Shown here piece after piece: positions 22,169 through 29,701 of a stretch of 64,000 bases of DNA (its first letter is position 1; each line of letters begins with the position of its first letter). The notes beneath the pieces were generated by a model, which ran no database searches, was not told the DNA's origin, and saw nothing but the letters and a program-made list of their open reading frames with translations. The stretch spans positions 62,001 through 126,000 of the forward strand of contig PBIO01000031.1 in assembly GCA_002720865.1 (NCBI GenBank). Reading direction: 5' to 3'. The position numbers were made by a program, and so were the translations under genes. Source of the stretch: Halobacteriovorax sp. GTDB lineage: Bacteria; Bdellovibrionota; Bacteriovoracia; Bacteriovoracales; Bacteriovoracaceae.

Positions 22169-24431
22169 AGTTTTTAAAGTCCTCCCAGAAACCAATATTT
22201 CCTAAAGTACCTCGGGAGTTATTCCGGGCCTTTTGATACTTATCCTTACCAGCAAGATCAAAAAAGAAGCCTAGGCTGATTCCGTCTCTGGCCTCATTTG
22301 TGGGTATTGTAGCGGGAGGGGTATTTACCCTATAGGTATCATTTCCATTTTTATCGAGGAAAAAAGCATAAGAATTTTGGGCCGCTGAACCAAGGGTCAT
22401 TCCAAAGCTATCGTAAAAATCGCTGCCAGCTTGATCCTCAAAATAGGTTACCCCTAAGTCCCAGGCCATGCTGGCGGTGGCCTCATGACGACCACGGTAA
22501 ATATCATTCCCACCTTCTTCAAGAAAGCTGGCCACAGCGTAATGGGCGGTTGCTCCTTGTGAATACCGTGAGCCTAAGTAAGAATCTTGATCTGTTGATC
22601 CATTATGAAATATGCCAAATCCAAAATAATAGCCGGCTGCCTGAGAGAAGTTTCCCCCCTTAAAATCATCTTTTCCTTTTAAGTCACTTAAAATACCTAT
22701 CCCCCCAGACATAAATCCGCGAAAGCCAAAACCCATACCTTGAGAAAAACTTTTAAAAATGCCATGGGTCCCATAGCTTGATAAAAATAGGCCCCTTGCT
22801 TCATATTCATCATGACCAGAATGATCTTTTAAAAGAGAAACCCCGCCTGCCACGGCCGAGCCTTGGGAGAAAAGCTTGGCCCTATAGAGATCGTTCCCAA
22901 GATGATCTTCTAGAGCAGAGATCCCGTAAAAGGAATAGGCCTGGGACTGTGAAACCGATTCATATTTATCAAAGCCGCTGCGGTCAATAAGAAGCCCATG
23001 GCCGCCAAAGCTGGCCCCTTGGCTAAACTTTGTCCCCGTATAGGTATCATTGCCGGCCCGATCAATTAGAATTCCAAGACCAAGGATTCCACAGCCAAAA
23101 GAACAGGCCCTAGCTGCTTCATAAATATCATTACCCGCAAGATCAATAACCATACTAAAGGGGTTTCCAAAACCTGTACCAGCAAAGCTTCCAGAATAAA
23201 GATCATCACCTCCAAGATCAATAATTAAAGCAGTAGAGTGGGGGCTTATACCGCGGTACCAGTTATTTCCCTTGCCGCCGATTATAATATTTCCAAAGCG
23301 AGTGTTCACTTGATGTTGAGGAGTATTATTTTTAATTAAAAATTTATCTAAGGCCCTAAAGAGGCTTTTATCATCTAAGCTCATGGCAAAAATTCTTGCC
23401 TTAATAAGATGGGGAAAGTTTATTTTTTGAAGAATTTTATCAAGTCGCCCGAACTTCTCCATATCCTTTAAGTCAGTTAACATAATTTTTTGGTCGATAT
23501 AATCGATAATGCTTTGATACTCAGAAAGAAGGTATTTCTTATCTTTAGTTTCAATCTCCTTAAAGGCGAAATGAAGTTCCGTATATACTTGATTCAAAGT
23601 TGTTTTGATAAATTGAATGGGATCATTTTGAGCAGAGTAGGTACTGGCCGTGGGGACTTTAAACTTTAGGTCCATTAGCTCTGCCAAATTTTCTATACTC
23701 AAGTTCTTCTTTAACTTATGAGTTAATAGACCTAGCTCAAGTGGGTTTTTTTGCACATATGTGACTAGGTTACGTCTATAAAAATCAGCTCGATCGGTTA
23801 AAAGAGCAAACGTGTCCTTGAGCTCTTCGTATTCTTTTTCTTTTTTATTTTTAATAATCTCTTTATCTACAAACTTCCTAAATTTAGAATCCTTATGTTT
23901 TATAAAAGAGGGGAGAAGCTCCTTATTATTTTTAGGAAGAACTTTTGGTCCATTTCCGTAAACTCTTCTATCTAAATAACCTACTAGCTCTAGCTTCAGC
24001 TCTTTTTTTTCTACCGTTATATTCGCCTTTTCTTTCAATTCACTTAGAAATGAATCAAGGTTCGCAACCTCTTTTCCTTCAACAGTATTAATTTGTTTAA
24101 AACGAAGAAGTTTAAAGCTTATCTTTTTATTTCGAGGATAGTTTTTAATATAATCTGTAAAGGCCTTTCTGCGAGGGCTCTTAAATTCAGAGATAGGCTT
24201 GCCATTTACCTTGGTTATAAAATCACCAGACTTCATTCCCATACGTTCGCCGCTAGCTCCTGGAATAAGAAACCCAAGTTTGATGGCCACGCCATGCTCT
24301 TTTACTTCTTGAACAACAGCGCCAAGATAGCTTTTTCCATCTCCACTAGGAAGCTCTTCTTTAATTGAGGGAGAAGAACATGCCAGTAATGAGAATAATA
24401 GAAGATAAATAAAAGGAATGAGATTTTTCAT
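22146..24431 (-). CDS. Lipoprotein with PDZ domain and G-N-D-x-Y repeats
   Basis: A 761-residue exported lipoprotein: lipobox LLAC with C18, a PDZ domain at about residues 35-110 (GFLIPGASGERMGMKSGDFI, then KVNGKPI), a helical middle (about 130-390) with no known motif, and a C-terminal half of about ten repeats of roughly 30 residues, each ending in a motif like AGNDIY, AGNDTY or LGNDLY and carrying FSQG or SQGA blocks. The repeats look like a beta-solenoid. The domain order suggests a surface or periplasmic scaffold. Function unknown; the repeat unit has no named family I can confirm. Confidence 0.75.
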   Translation of the reverse strand: MKNLIPFIYLLLFSLLACSSPSIKEELPSGDGKSYLGAVVQEVKEHGVAIKLGFLIPGASGERMGMKSGDFITKVNGKPISEFKSPRRKAFTDYIKNYPRNKKISFKLLRFKQINTVEGKEVANLDSFLSELKEKANITVEKKELKLELVGYLDRRVYGNGPKVLPKNNKELLPSFIKHKDSKFRKFVDKEIIKNKKEKEYEELKDTFALLTDRADFYRRNLVTYVQKNPLELGLLTHKLKKNLSIENLAELMDLKFKVPTASTYSAQNDPIQFIKTTLNQVYTELHFAFKEIETKDKKYLLSEYQSIIDYIDQKIMLTDLKDMEKFGRLDKILQKINFPHLIKARIFAMSLDDKSLFRALDKFLIKNNTPQHQVNTRFGNIIIGGKGNNWYRGISPHSTALIIDLGGDDLYSGSFAGTGFGNPFSMVIDLAGNDIYEAARACSFGCGILGLGILIDRAGNDTYTGTKFSQGASFGGHGLLIDRSGFDKYESVSQSQAYSFYGISALEDHLGNDLYRAKLFSQGSAVAGGVSLLKDHSGHDEYEARGLFLSSYGTHGIFKSFSQGMGFGFRGFMSGGIGILSDLKGKDDFKGGNFSQAAGYYFGFGIFHNGSTDQDSYLGSRYSQGATAHYAVASFLEEGGNDIYRGRHEATASMAWDLGVTYFEDQAGSDFYDSFGMTLGSAAQNSYAFFLDKNGNDTYRVNTPPATIPTNEARDGISLGFFFDLAGKDKYQKARNNSRGTLGNIGFWEDFKNSRINPFQ

Positions 24432-24446
24432 AAGGGAATACTAACA
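24432..24446 (-). promoter_or_regulatory. Extended -10 for a leaderless transcript
   Basis: On the minus strand TGT-TAGTAT is followed by TCCCTT (6 bases) and then ATG 24431. Extended -10 (TG-n) with 4 of 6 hexamer matches; no Shine-Dalgarno is present. Confidence 0.4.
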
Positions 24447-24450
24447 TAAA

Positions 24451-24471
24451 GCGACATCGCTGCGATGTCGC
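24451..24471. repeat. Perfect 10-bp inverted repeat
   Basis: GCGACATCGC-T-GCGATGTCGC, a 21-bp near-perfect palindrome in the gap between the PDZ lipoprotein and the sulfite-oxidase-like gene. Much more GC-rich than its surroundings. It resembles a REP-type element. Confidence 0.6.
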
Positions 24472-24481
24472 ACCCCGTCCC

Positions 24482-24502
24482 AAAAGGTGCCTGGCACCTT
24501 TT
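24482..24502. repeat. Dispersed palindromic repeat / terminator, copy 1
   Basis: AAAAGGTGCC-T-GGCACCTTTT, perfect 10-bp arms with A- and T-runs on both sides, overlapping the stop of the gene at 24501. A diverged copy (18 of 21 identical) lies at 44772-44792. On the minus strand it would work as a terminator. Confidence 0.7.
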
Positions 24503-25883
24503 AGACCTTAATCATTCGTTGGTAATACTTACGACGAAGTCTTCTTGCTACAATATTGTCATCAACGGGCTCGAGATGAACATAGTAGCGGCCTTTCTTT
24601 GGGGGAACCCACCAATGGGTCCAATGTGAAAATGAAAGGGTGTTGACCCTTTCGGCCGCGTCGATGATCTTTTCTTCAACAACCACTTGAACTCTTTTTC
24701 GTGTGGCCCCTTGCCCTTTATGTTTTGATCTTCTTCGTATCCACTTTCTTTTTGTGATGATGATTTTTAATTTAGGGTTAACTTCGTCAATCCCACCCCA
24801 GGTTAAACCTATAAGGCGAATGATATTTTGTTTTGTTGTATTGTCGTACCATTTCTCCACTTTCACAGGCACTGATGCTAGATCGACTACCGGAGAGCGA
24901 TGATCCTTATAAAGCATCGGCACTCCCTCTTGATTGGTTCGATCTGAGAATTCACGCATTTGTTGTTCAGTTGGAGTCTTATCTGTTGGTGTAAAAAAGG
25001 TCACTTTATTTAACCACTTTATTGAAGCGCAGCCATAAAAATTAGGAACCACTAAACGAAGAGGGTAGCCATGATCCGCCGTTAAATCCTCCCCATTCAT
25101 ACTGGTCGCAAAAAAGGCCTTATGTTTTTTAAGCTCCTCTAGGGTGAAAATCCAACTAGCGCCGGGAGTTGATTCAACTAATCCAGGAAAGCGATTCCAG
25201 TTTGTATTAGTCGATTCATCAAAGCCCTCCACCAATACATGAGTATGGGCCTCACGAGCCCCTTGGAATTTTTCCTCAGCAATAAATTCACTAACAGGAA
25301 TTCCTGACCACTTAGAAGCGGACATTAAACCAAACTTTGAATAGCGATCATTGCCAGCGCATTCAAGCATATAGATCCCTAGATCTCGCGCCTTTTCTTT
25401 AACCTCACTAACTTTTACGTCGACAGATTTTCCTTCGGCATTACAAACTTCAAATTTTTTAATCTCAAAAGTTAGCTGGTTTGGTTTTTCTGTTCGGATA
25501 TAAAAATTCTTGGTGTTTCTTTCACGCTCCTCAATAGACGCCTCTAATAACTTATCTAAACGCCAGGCCGAAAGATCAATATCCCCAGAAGGAGCGTACT
25601 CCGTTAAGTCCGCAAACTGACGAGTGTTATGACCCTTTGAGGTTTTCACCTTAAACTTAATTTTAGCAATGGCCAAAAGAAACCTTGTAGACGTTTTTGA
25701 TTCGAGGGGAGAGTAGCTTTTAACAAAGCTTAAACTTTTAAAATCAATTTCAGAAAGTGCCGCCACCCTGCGGGCCACCTTCTCTCCTGAAGATAAAAAG
25801 AATTTTCCAAGTAGAGCGGGAACTCCCACAATTGCAGAAAAGGCTAAGATCTTTCTTCTATTATATTTTGGTTTTTCTTCCAT
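24501..25883 (-). CDS. Sulfite-oxidase-family molybdoenzyme with Tat-type signal
   Basis: A 460-residue molybdopterin-dependent oxidoreductase. N-terminal KYNRRKILAFSAIVG has the twin-arginine followed by a hydrophobic stretch, so a Tat signal is likely. The catalytic domain has YMLECAGNDRY (the Mo-ligand cysteine region), SASKWSGIPVSEF, ADHGYPLRLVVPNFYGCASI and KWLNKVTFF, all typical of the sulfite oxidase family. The C-terminal part is a dimerisation-like domain with HWTHWWVP. Substrate could be sulfite or a protein methionine sulfoxide, as in MsrP-type enzymes; the sequence does not decide it. The ribosome binding site is AAGGGAA. Confidence 0.85.
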   Translation of the reverse strand: MEEKPKYNRRKILAFSAIVGVPALLGKFFLSSGEKVARRVAALSEIDFKSLSFVKSYSPLESKTSTRFLLAIAKIKFKVKTSKGHNTRQFADLTEYAPSGDIDLSAWRLDKLLEASIEERERNTKNFYIRTEKPNQLTFEIKKFEVCNAEGKSVDVKVSEVKEKARDLGIYMLECAGNDRYSKFGLMSASKWSGIPVSEFIAEEKFQGAREAHTHVLVEGFDESTNTNWNRFPGLVESTPGASWIFTLEELKKHKAFFATSMNGEDLTADHGYPLRLVVPNFYGCASIKWLNKVTFFTPTDKTPTEQQMREFSDRTNQEGVPMLYKDHRSPVVDLASVPVKVEKWYDNTTKQNIIRLIGLTWGGIDEVNPKLKIIITKRKWIRRRSKHKGQGATRKRVQVVVEEKIIDAAERVNTLSFSHWTHWWVPPKKGRYYVHLEPVDDNIVARRLRRKYYQRMIKV

Positions 25884-26004
25884 GAATTCCCTTCTCGTTT
25901 TCTCGCTATTAAGGATATCACTTATATAAATAATTTTTTATAGGGAATGTTTGCTTATTAACAAAGATAGCTAGGAATAATAAAGACTTATATTCCTGAG
26001 TGAA

Positions 26005-26820
26005 TTACTTTTGGCATTTGGGGCAATAGAAGGTTCCCCGCTGAGCTAGGGTTATTTTCTTAACCTCGCCTCCGCACATCTGACATTCCTTTTGCCAAAA
26101 AACCACCAGATGCTTAACACCATCTCCTTTTTCTCCAGAGGTATCCGAATACCCCCCAGAAAAAGTTAGACCATTACTTTCCATAATGGGATTTAAAACC
26201 TCACCGGTGGCGCGAACAATATCGGCGCACTCCTTCTTCGTCACTTTCCCGCACCTACGAGTTGGGCGAATTCCCGCACGGGCGCAAATCTCCGAGGCAA
26301 TATAATTTCCGCATCCTGCAAAAAAACTCTGATCCAAAAGATGAACCTTCAACTGACGATTGGGGTACTTTTTAAGAATCATATGCACATACTCAGCATC
26401 AAACTCATCGGAAGCAATATCAACCCCTAGCTTATCCAAGTGAACCTGCGCCGACTTATCCTTTAAAAAATACATATACCCAAATCGCCTCGGGTCCACA
26501 TAAGCAAGAAAAAGCGGCTTGCCCTTTTTATCGCTGCCACAAAACTGCACATGAGTATGCTTTTCTAGTACCTTCGTCTTCGAAATTCTCCAGCCCCCAC
26601 TCATCCCCAAATGAGAAAGTATGTGAAGGTCATCATCCACATGCAAATCAAGCAGCTTTCCCTTTCGCTTCACATGAGAAATCGTCTTCCCCTCCGGATT
26701 AAACTCTCGATCCTTCAAAATAGACTTCACAACCTTAGACAACTCCATCTTCTTAACCGTAAACGGAGTCTTCTTCTCAAGTTGCTGGCGAATGGTTTCT
26801 ACTTCGGGTAGTTCTGGCAT
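26005..26820 (-). CDS. mutM: Formamidopyrimidine-DNA glycosylase
   Basis: A 271-residue base-excision repair enzyme that removes oxidised purines and nicks the abasic site. Begins with the invariant MPELPEVE (catalytic P2 and E3), has the beta-clamp Lys in RKGKLLDL and the H2TH region (CGNYIASEICARAGIRP), and ends with the C4 zinc finger CQMCGG ... FYCPKCQK. Length is standard. No Shine-Dalgarno is present; the promoter is placed for a leaderless mRNA. Confidence 0.96.
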   Translation of the reverse strand: MPELPEVETIRQQLEKKTPFTVKKMELSKVVKSILKDREFNPEGKTISHVKRKGKLLDLHVDDDLHILSHLGMSGGWRISKTKVLEKHTHVQFCGSDKKGKPLFLAYVDPRRFGYMYFLKDKSAQVHLDKLGVDIASDEFDAEYVHMILKKYPNRQLKVHLLDQSFFAGCGNYIASEICARAGIRPTRRCGKVTKKECADIVRATGEVLNPIMESNGLTFSGGYSDTSGEKGDGVKHLVVFWQKECQMCGGEVKKITLAQRGTFYCPKCQK

Positions 26821-26854
26821 AAAGCAAATCTATCATGGTAAAATATTTTTGTAA
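26821..26854 (-). promoter_or_regulatory. mutM promoter placed for a leaderless mRNA
   Basis: On the minus strand TTACAA (26854-26849), 16-bp spacer, TGA-TAGATT (26835-26827, extended -10), then TGCTTT (6 bases) and ATG 26820. The +1 would be the A of the start codon. Confidence 0.5.
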
Positions 26855-26888
26855 CCACCTGATTCCGCGAAAAGTAACCACGTACCGA

Positions 26889-27782
26889 CTATTTGTCTTT
26901 TCTAAGAGAAGTGGGGGTTTTCTTTGAAGGAGTAGTGTCGATATTTTTGTTCACTACACCACGGACTGAATCACCAACGGCTTTTCCAGCGGTGGCGGAT
27001 TCTCCAAAGGCCGTTTTTTTGACTTTTTGTAGGTACTCTTCTTCGACTTTTCTAAATTCTTTTTTGAAATTACGGTCATAAAATTCACATCGAGGTGATC
27101 TAGATTGGGGTTCCATAAGATAGGGCTTATCATCGATCCAAACTGAAATCATGGCATGCCCTGCACCTTTCATATGCTCTTTCTTTTCTTCGTCGCGATA
27201 GTATTGATCACCCCAATCGGTTTGAACTGTGAGGCCAAAATATTCCATAATATCGTTCGCAAGATTGGCAAAAGACTTACAGTCTCCACCGCCAGATTCA
27301 AGTGCACCACGGCAAGTTTGATAATTTCCCGCAACAGTTCTTCTATAACTAATCAACCTTGAACTGATACAAGTGGCAAGGCAAGCTTGTTGGCAGGTGC
27401 TTAAACTCTCATTAGTAATTTTTGCTTTCGAAAACTTTAAAATTCGATCGTAGTCTTGATTGATTTTGGCATTTTGAAAGTCTTTTTCACTACCGCCCCC
27501 ATAGAAAGCGGCAATATTATTAAATCCAGTCTTTATAACTCTACCCGTACTATTTACTCCATGGTTTACACCTTCCACGAGTTCACTGGTGCTAGAAACA
27601 TCAAGGGGAGTATTGTTTTTATAATACTTACAGCGCTTCTTATTAAATTTTTTGAGAATGCAGTTATTCACAATATCCGCGTACTTCTTAGTCCATTTTT
27701 TTTCTACTATCTTTGGATCTACTTCTTCGGCTAAGAGTGCATTAAGACTAAAAATCAATTTGATGATTAAAACTAATTTCAT
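26889..27782 (-). CDS. Secreted transglutaminase-like cysteine protein
   Basis: A 297-residue exported protein of the transglutaminase/papain-like fold. Signal peptide to about residue 19 (LNALLAEE). The triad candidates are C168 in GGGDCKSFANLANDIM, H209 in GAGHAMISVW and E224 in PYLMEPQ (Asp in most relatives). Several extra cysteines (CQQACLATC) suggest disulfides. The last 40 residues are basic and low-complexity. It may be a protease, a transglutaminase or an amidase. It is head to head with a protein-glutaminase-like gene of the same general fold. Confidence 0.65.
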   Translation of the reverse strand: MKLVLIIKLIFSLNALLAEEVDPKIVEKKWTKKYADIVNNCILKKFNKKRCKYYKNNTPLDVSSTSELVEGVNHGVNSTGRVIKTGFNNIAAFYGGGSEKDFQNAKINQDYDRILKFSKAKITNESLSTCQQACLATCISSRLISYRRTVAGNYQTCRGALESGGGDCKSFANLANDIMEYFGLTVQTDWGDQYYRDEEKKEHMKGAGHAMISVWIDDKPYLMEPQSRSPRCEFYDRNFKKEFRKVEEEYLQKVKKTAFGESATAGKAVGDSVRGVVNKNIDTTPSKKTPTSLRKDK

Positions 27783-27791
27783 ATCTAAAAA

Positions 27792-27800
27792 ATTATAACA
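27792..27800 (-). promoter_or_regulatory. Extended -10 just upstream of the transglutaminase-like gene
   Basis: On the minus strand TGT-TATAAT is a consensus extended -10. It ends 9 bases before ATG 27782, so transcription would start about 3-4 bases upstream of the start codon. There is no Shine-Dalgarno. Confidence 0.55.
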
Positions 27801-27825
27801 TGAGATTTATTTATGGCAGAAACCT

Positions 27826-27938
27826 CTTATCGGCAATATTAAACTCTTGCGAAATTTCAGGTACTCACGAATATCATATCCTTTGATATCGGTCACTTAG
27901 CTCCTTTAATATAGGGGGAAAAAGCCGATAAGGAGCTA
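27826..27938 (+). promoter_or_regulatory. Alternative hairpins covering the ribosome binding site of 27938
   Basis: TAGCTCCTT (27898-27906) is perfectly complementary to AAGGAGCTA (27930-27938), which contains the Shine-Dalgarno and the first base of the start codon. A second segment CTTATCGGC (27826-27834) is complementary to GCCGATAAG (27924-27932), partly overlapping the same site. The two pairings exclude each other. This resembles a riboswitch or attenuator layout; no known class is recognised. The second pairing exists only if the transcript starts upstream of 27826. Confidence 0.55.
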
Positions 27939-28765
27939 TGAAAGTCTTTGTTTTCCTTATAGGGATCACTCTATTTTCAAATGCCTATGCAAGCGCTGAA
28001 CTTGAAGAGGCGATTAAGGGATTTAATAAGGTTGCCTCGAGTGCGACAGAGCCGAAGTTTCCCTGTCAGGAAAGAAGAGTGCCGCCGAAGCAGGCCCGCT
28101 ATGAGGAAGGGGTCGATGCTTCAAAACTTCATGAGAAAGTTGATCTTGGTTTTAAAAAAGAATTTGAAACTTCGGAGTATCGTGGGGACTCGCTTTCGGT
28201 GCTAAGTCCTGAAGAGGCAGAAAAACTTTTTAAGGCCTTTTATGAAGTTGATTATATGCAGTTTGATTATTTACATGCAGGCTGCGAAATTCGTGCCCAT
28301 GAGTACGCCTTGATTGCGAAGGCCAATGGAATAAAAATGGGAAAGGCCATGACCATGTACGGGACCGAAATAGATAGAGGCGGACTATACCCAAAGGAAT
28401 GGAAGGAAAAAGATAAAGCTGGTGAGAAAATTCCTGTTCCAGACGGTTTTATAGGATGGCGCTACCATGTGGCTCCCTATGTATTGGTCAAAGATGGAGA
28501 TAAGATCAAACCTTATGTCTTTGATATGGGAATAGCTAAAAAACCAAAGACACTTAAGCAGTGGAATAGTAGTTTAAAAAATATGGATGAAAAAGAAACA
28601 CGAACCTTTACTAAAGGGAGCGATTTTTTACACCCCTATGATGAATCCCCTCGGGAGCCTGGGAAAAGTTTTATTGGTACCGAACTTAATAAACAAAAGC
28701 TTATTAGAGAGATGGGGATTTATGAATTTGAATACTGGGATAGTAAGGGACTTCTTAGCTATTAA
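27938..28765 (+). CDS. Secreted protein-glutaminase-like deamidase
   Basis: A 275-residue exported protein: signal peptide to about residue 18 (FSNAYASA), pro-region, then the protein-glutaminase pattern, with C116 in HAGCEIRAHEY, H177 in GWRYHVAPYV and D196 in YVFDMGIAK, followed by KTLKQWNSSLK. The W-x-Y-H-V-A-P and V-x-D blocks match protein-glutaminases that deamidate Gln side chains. It may modify proteins outside the cell. Strongest alternative is another cysteine protease-fold enzyme. Ribosome binding site AAGGAG is present but predicted to be folded. Confidence 0.65.
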   Translation: MKVFVFLIGITLFSNAYASAELEEAIKGFNKVASSATEPKFPCQERRVPPKQARYEEGVDASKLHEKVDLGFKKEFETSEYRGDSLSVLSPEEAEKLFKAFYEVDYMQFDYLHAGCEIRAHEYALIAKANGIKMGKAMTMYGTEIDRGGLYPKEWKEKDKAGEKIPVPDGFIGWRYHVAPYVLVKDGDKIKPYVFDMGIAKKPKTLKQWNSSLKNMDEKETRTFTKGSDFLHPYDESPREPGKSFIGTELNKQKLIREMGIYEFEYWDSKGLLSY

Positions 28766-28780
28766 AAGAAAGAATAAAAA

Positions 28781-29701
28781 ATGATGAAAAAGATAGTAAC
28801 TAGTATTTTCTGGATTGTTAGTGTCGCCCTAGCCTTCTATATAGGGAAGAATTCTGTTGTTCCCTCTCAAGTCGTCGAAACCAAGGAAGTCATTAGGATT
28901 AAAGAGAAGCTGGTTAAAAGCACAGCGAGTGAAGGATCGTCTAATGTTGATGCTCCTAAGACAAGTGAGAAGGATAAAAAAGAGAATAAGAATGAAGACT
29001 CACAGGATTCTTATTATAAAAAAAGATATGATTTTTTAACAAAAGATGATGGCAGGAATGAAGCCATTATTGATTGCCGTGATGGGAAAGAGTATGCCTG
29101 TTGGAAACTTGAAGAGTACTATCGCTATACCGGGCAAAAGAATAAACTTCTTGATCAGATGAAGAGCAAATGTACTGGGGAAAAAGTTGAATCCTGTGTT
29201 TCACTTTTTTATATGATCGAAGGTAAGAAGGCCAAGAATCAGATCACATCGAAATTGAAAAAAAGCTGTAAGGCCAATAATGCAAAGGCCTGCGTGAGTT
29301 TAGGGAATATTGTTGAGTATGGAGATACTAAGATTGATAAAATGGCCTTTAAACTTAGGGAGAAGGGCTGTGAGCTTGATGTTAAAACTTGCTCAAGCCT
29401 AGCCTCAAGTCTTCATAGGGTTAATGACCCAAGAGCAGGGGAGTTTTATTTAAAGGCCTGTGAGGCCGGAGGTGAACGTTCCTGTATGATTGCTTCGAGG
29501 TATTTTTTTGAAACAGGTCAAAAGGAAGAAGGCGGCCAGGTTCTTCGCATGGGCTGCGATCAAAATCAAAATTACGAGTGTAGGCAGTACTATGAGTTTC
29601 TCTTGGCCAATAAAAGGCTTGATGAAGCGCAGGCCTTGAATAAAAGAGCCTGCGATAATGAAAAGACCAAGAGCTTCTTTTATTGCAAGCAGCCTAATTA
29701 A
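28781..29701 (+). CDS. Membrane-anchored cysteine-rich Sel1-like repeat protein
   Basis: A 306-residue protein with an N-terminal membrane segment (residues 5-22, VTSIFWIVSVALAFYIG), an acidic/lysine linker to about 85, then helical repeats of about 30 residues, each with a conserved Cys in a pattern like ACWKLEEYY, ACVSLGNIVEYG or SCMIASRYF. The pattern resembles Sel1/Hcp cysteine-rich repeats that form disulfide-stabilised helical scaffolds. It lies 15 bases after the protein-glutaminase-like gene, so is probably in its operon. It may hold or present a partner. Its end overlaps the convergent fusion gene by 8 bases. Confidence 0.65.
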   Translation: MMKKIVTSIFWIVSVALAFYIGKNSVVPSQVVETKEVIRIKEKLVKSTASEGSSNVDAPKTSEKDKKENKNEDSQDSYYKKRYDFLTKDDGRNEAIIDCRDGKEYACWKLEEYYRYTGQKNKLLDQMKSKCTGEKVESCVSLFYMIEGKKAKNQITSKLKKSCKANNAKACVSLGNIVEYGDTKIDKMAFKLREKGCELDVKTCSSLASSLHRVNDPRAGEFYLKACEAGGERSCMIASRYFFETGQKEEGGQVLRMGCDQNQNYECRQYYEFLLANKRLDEAQALNKRACDNEKTKSFFYCKQPN

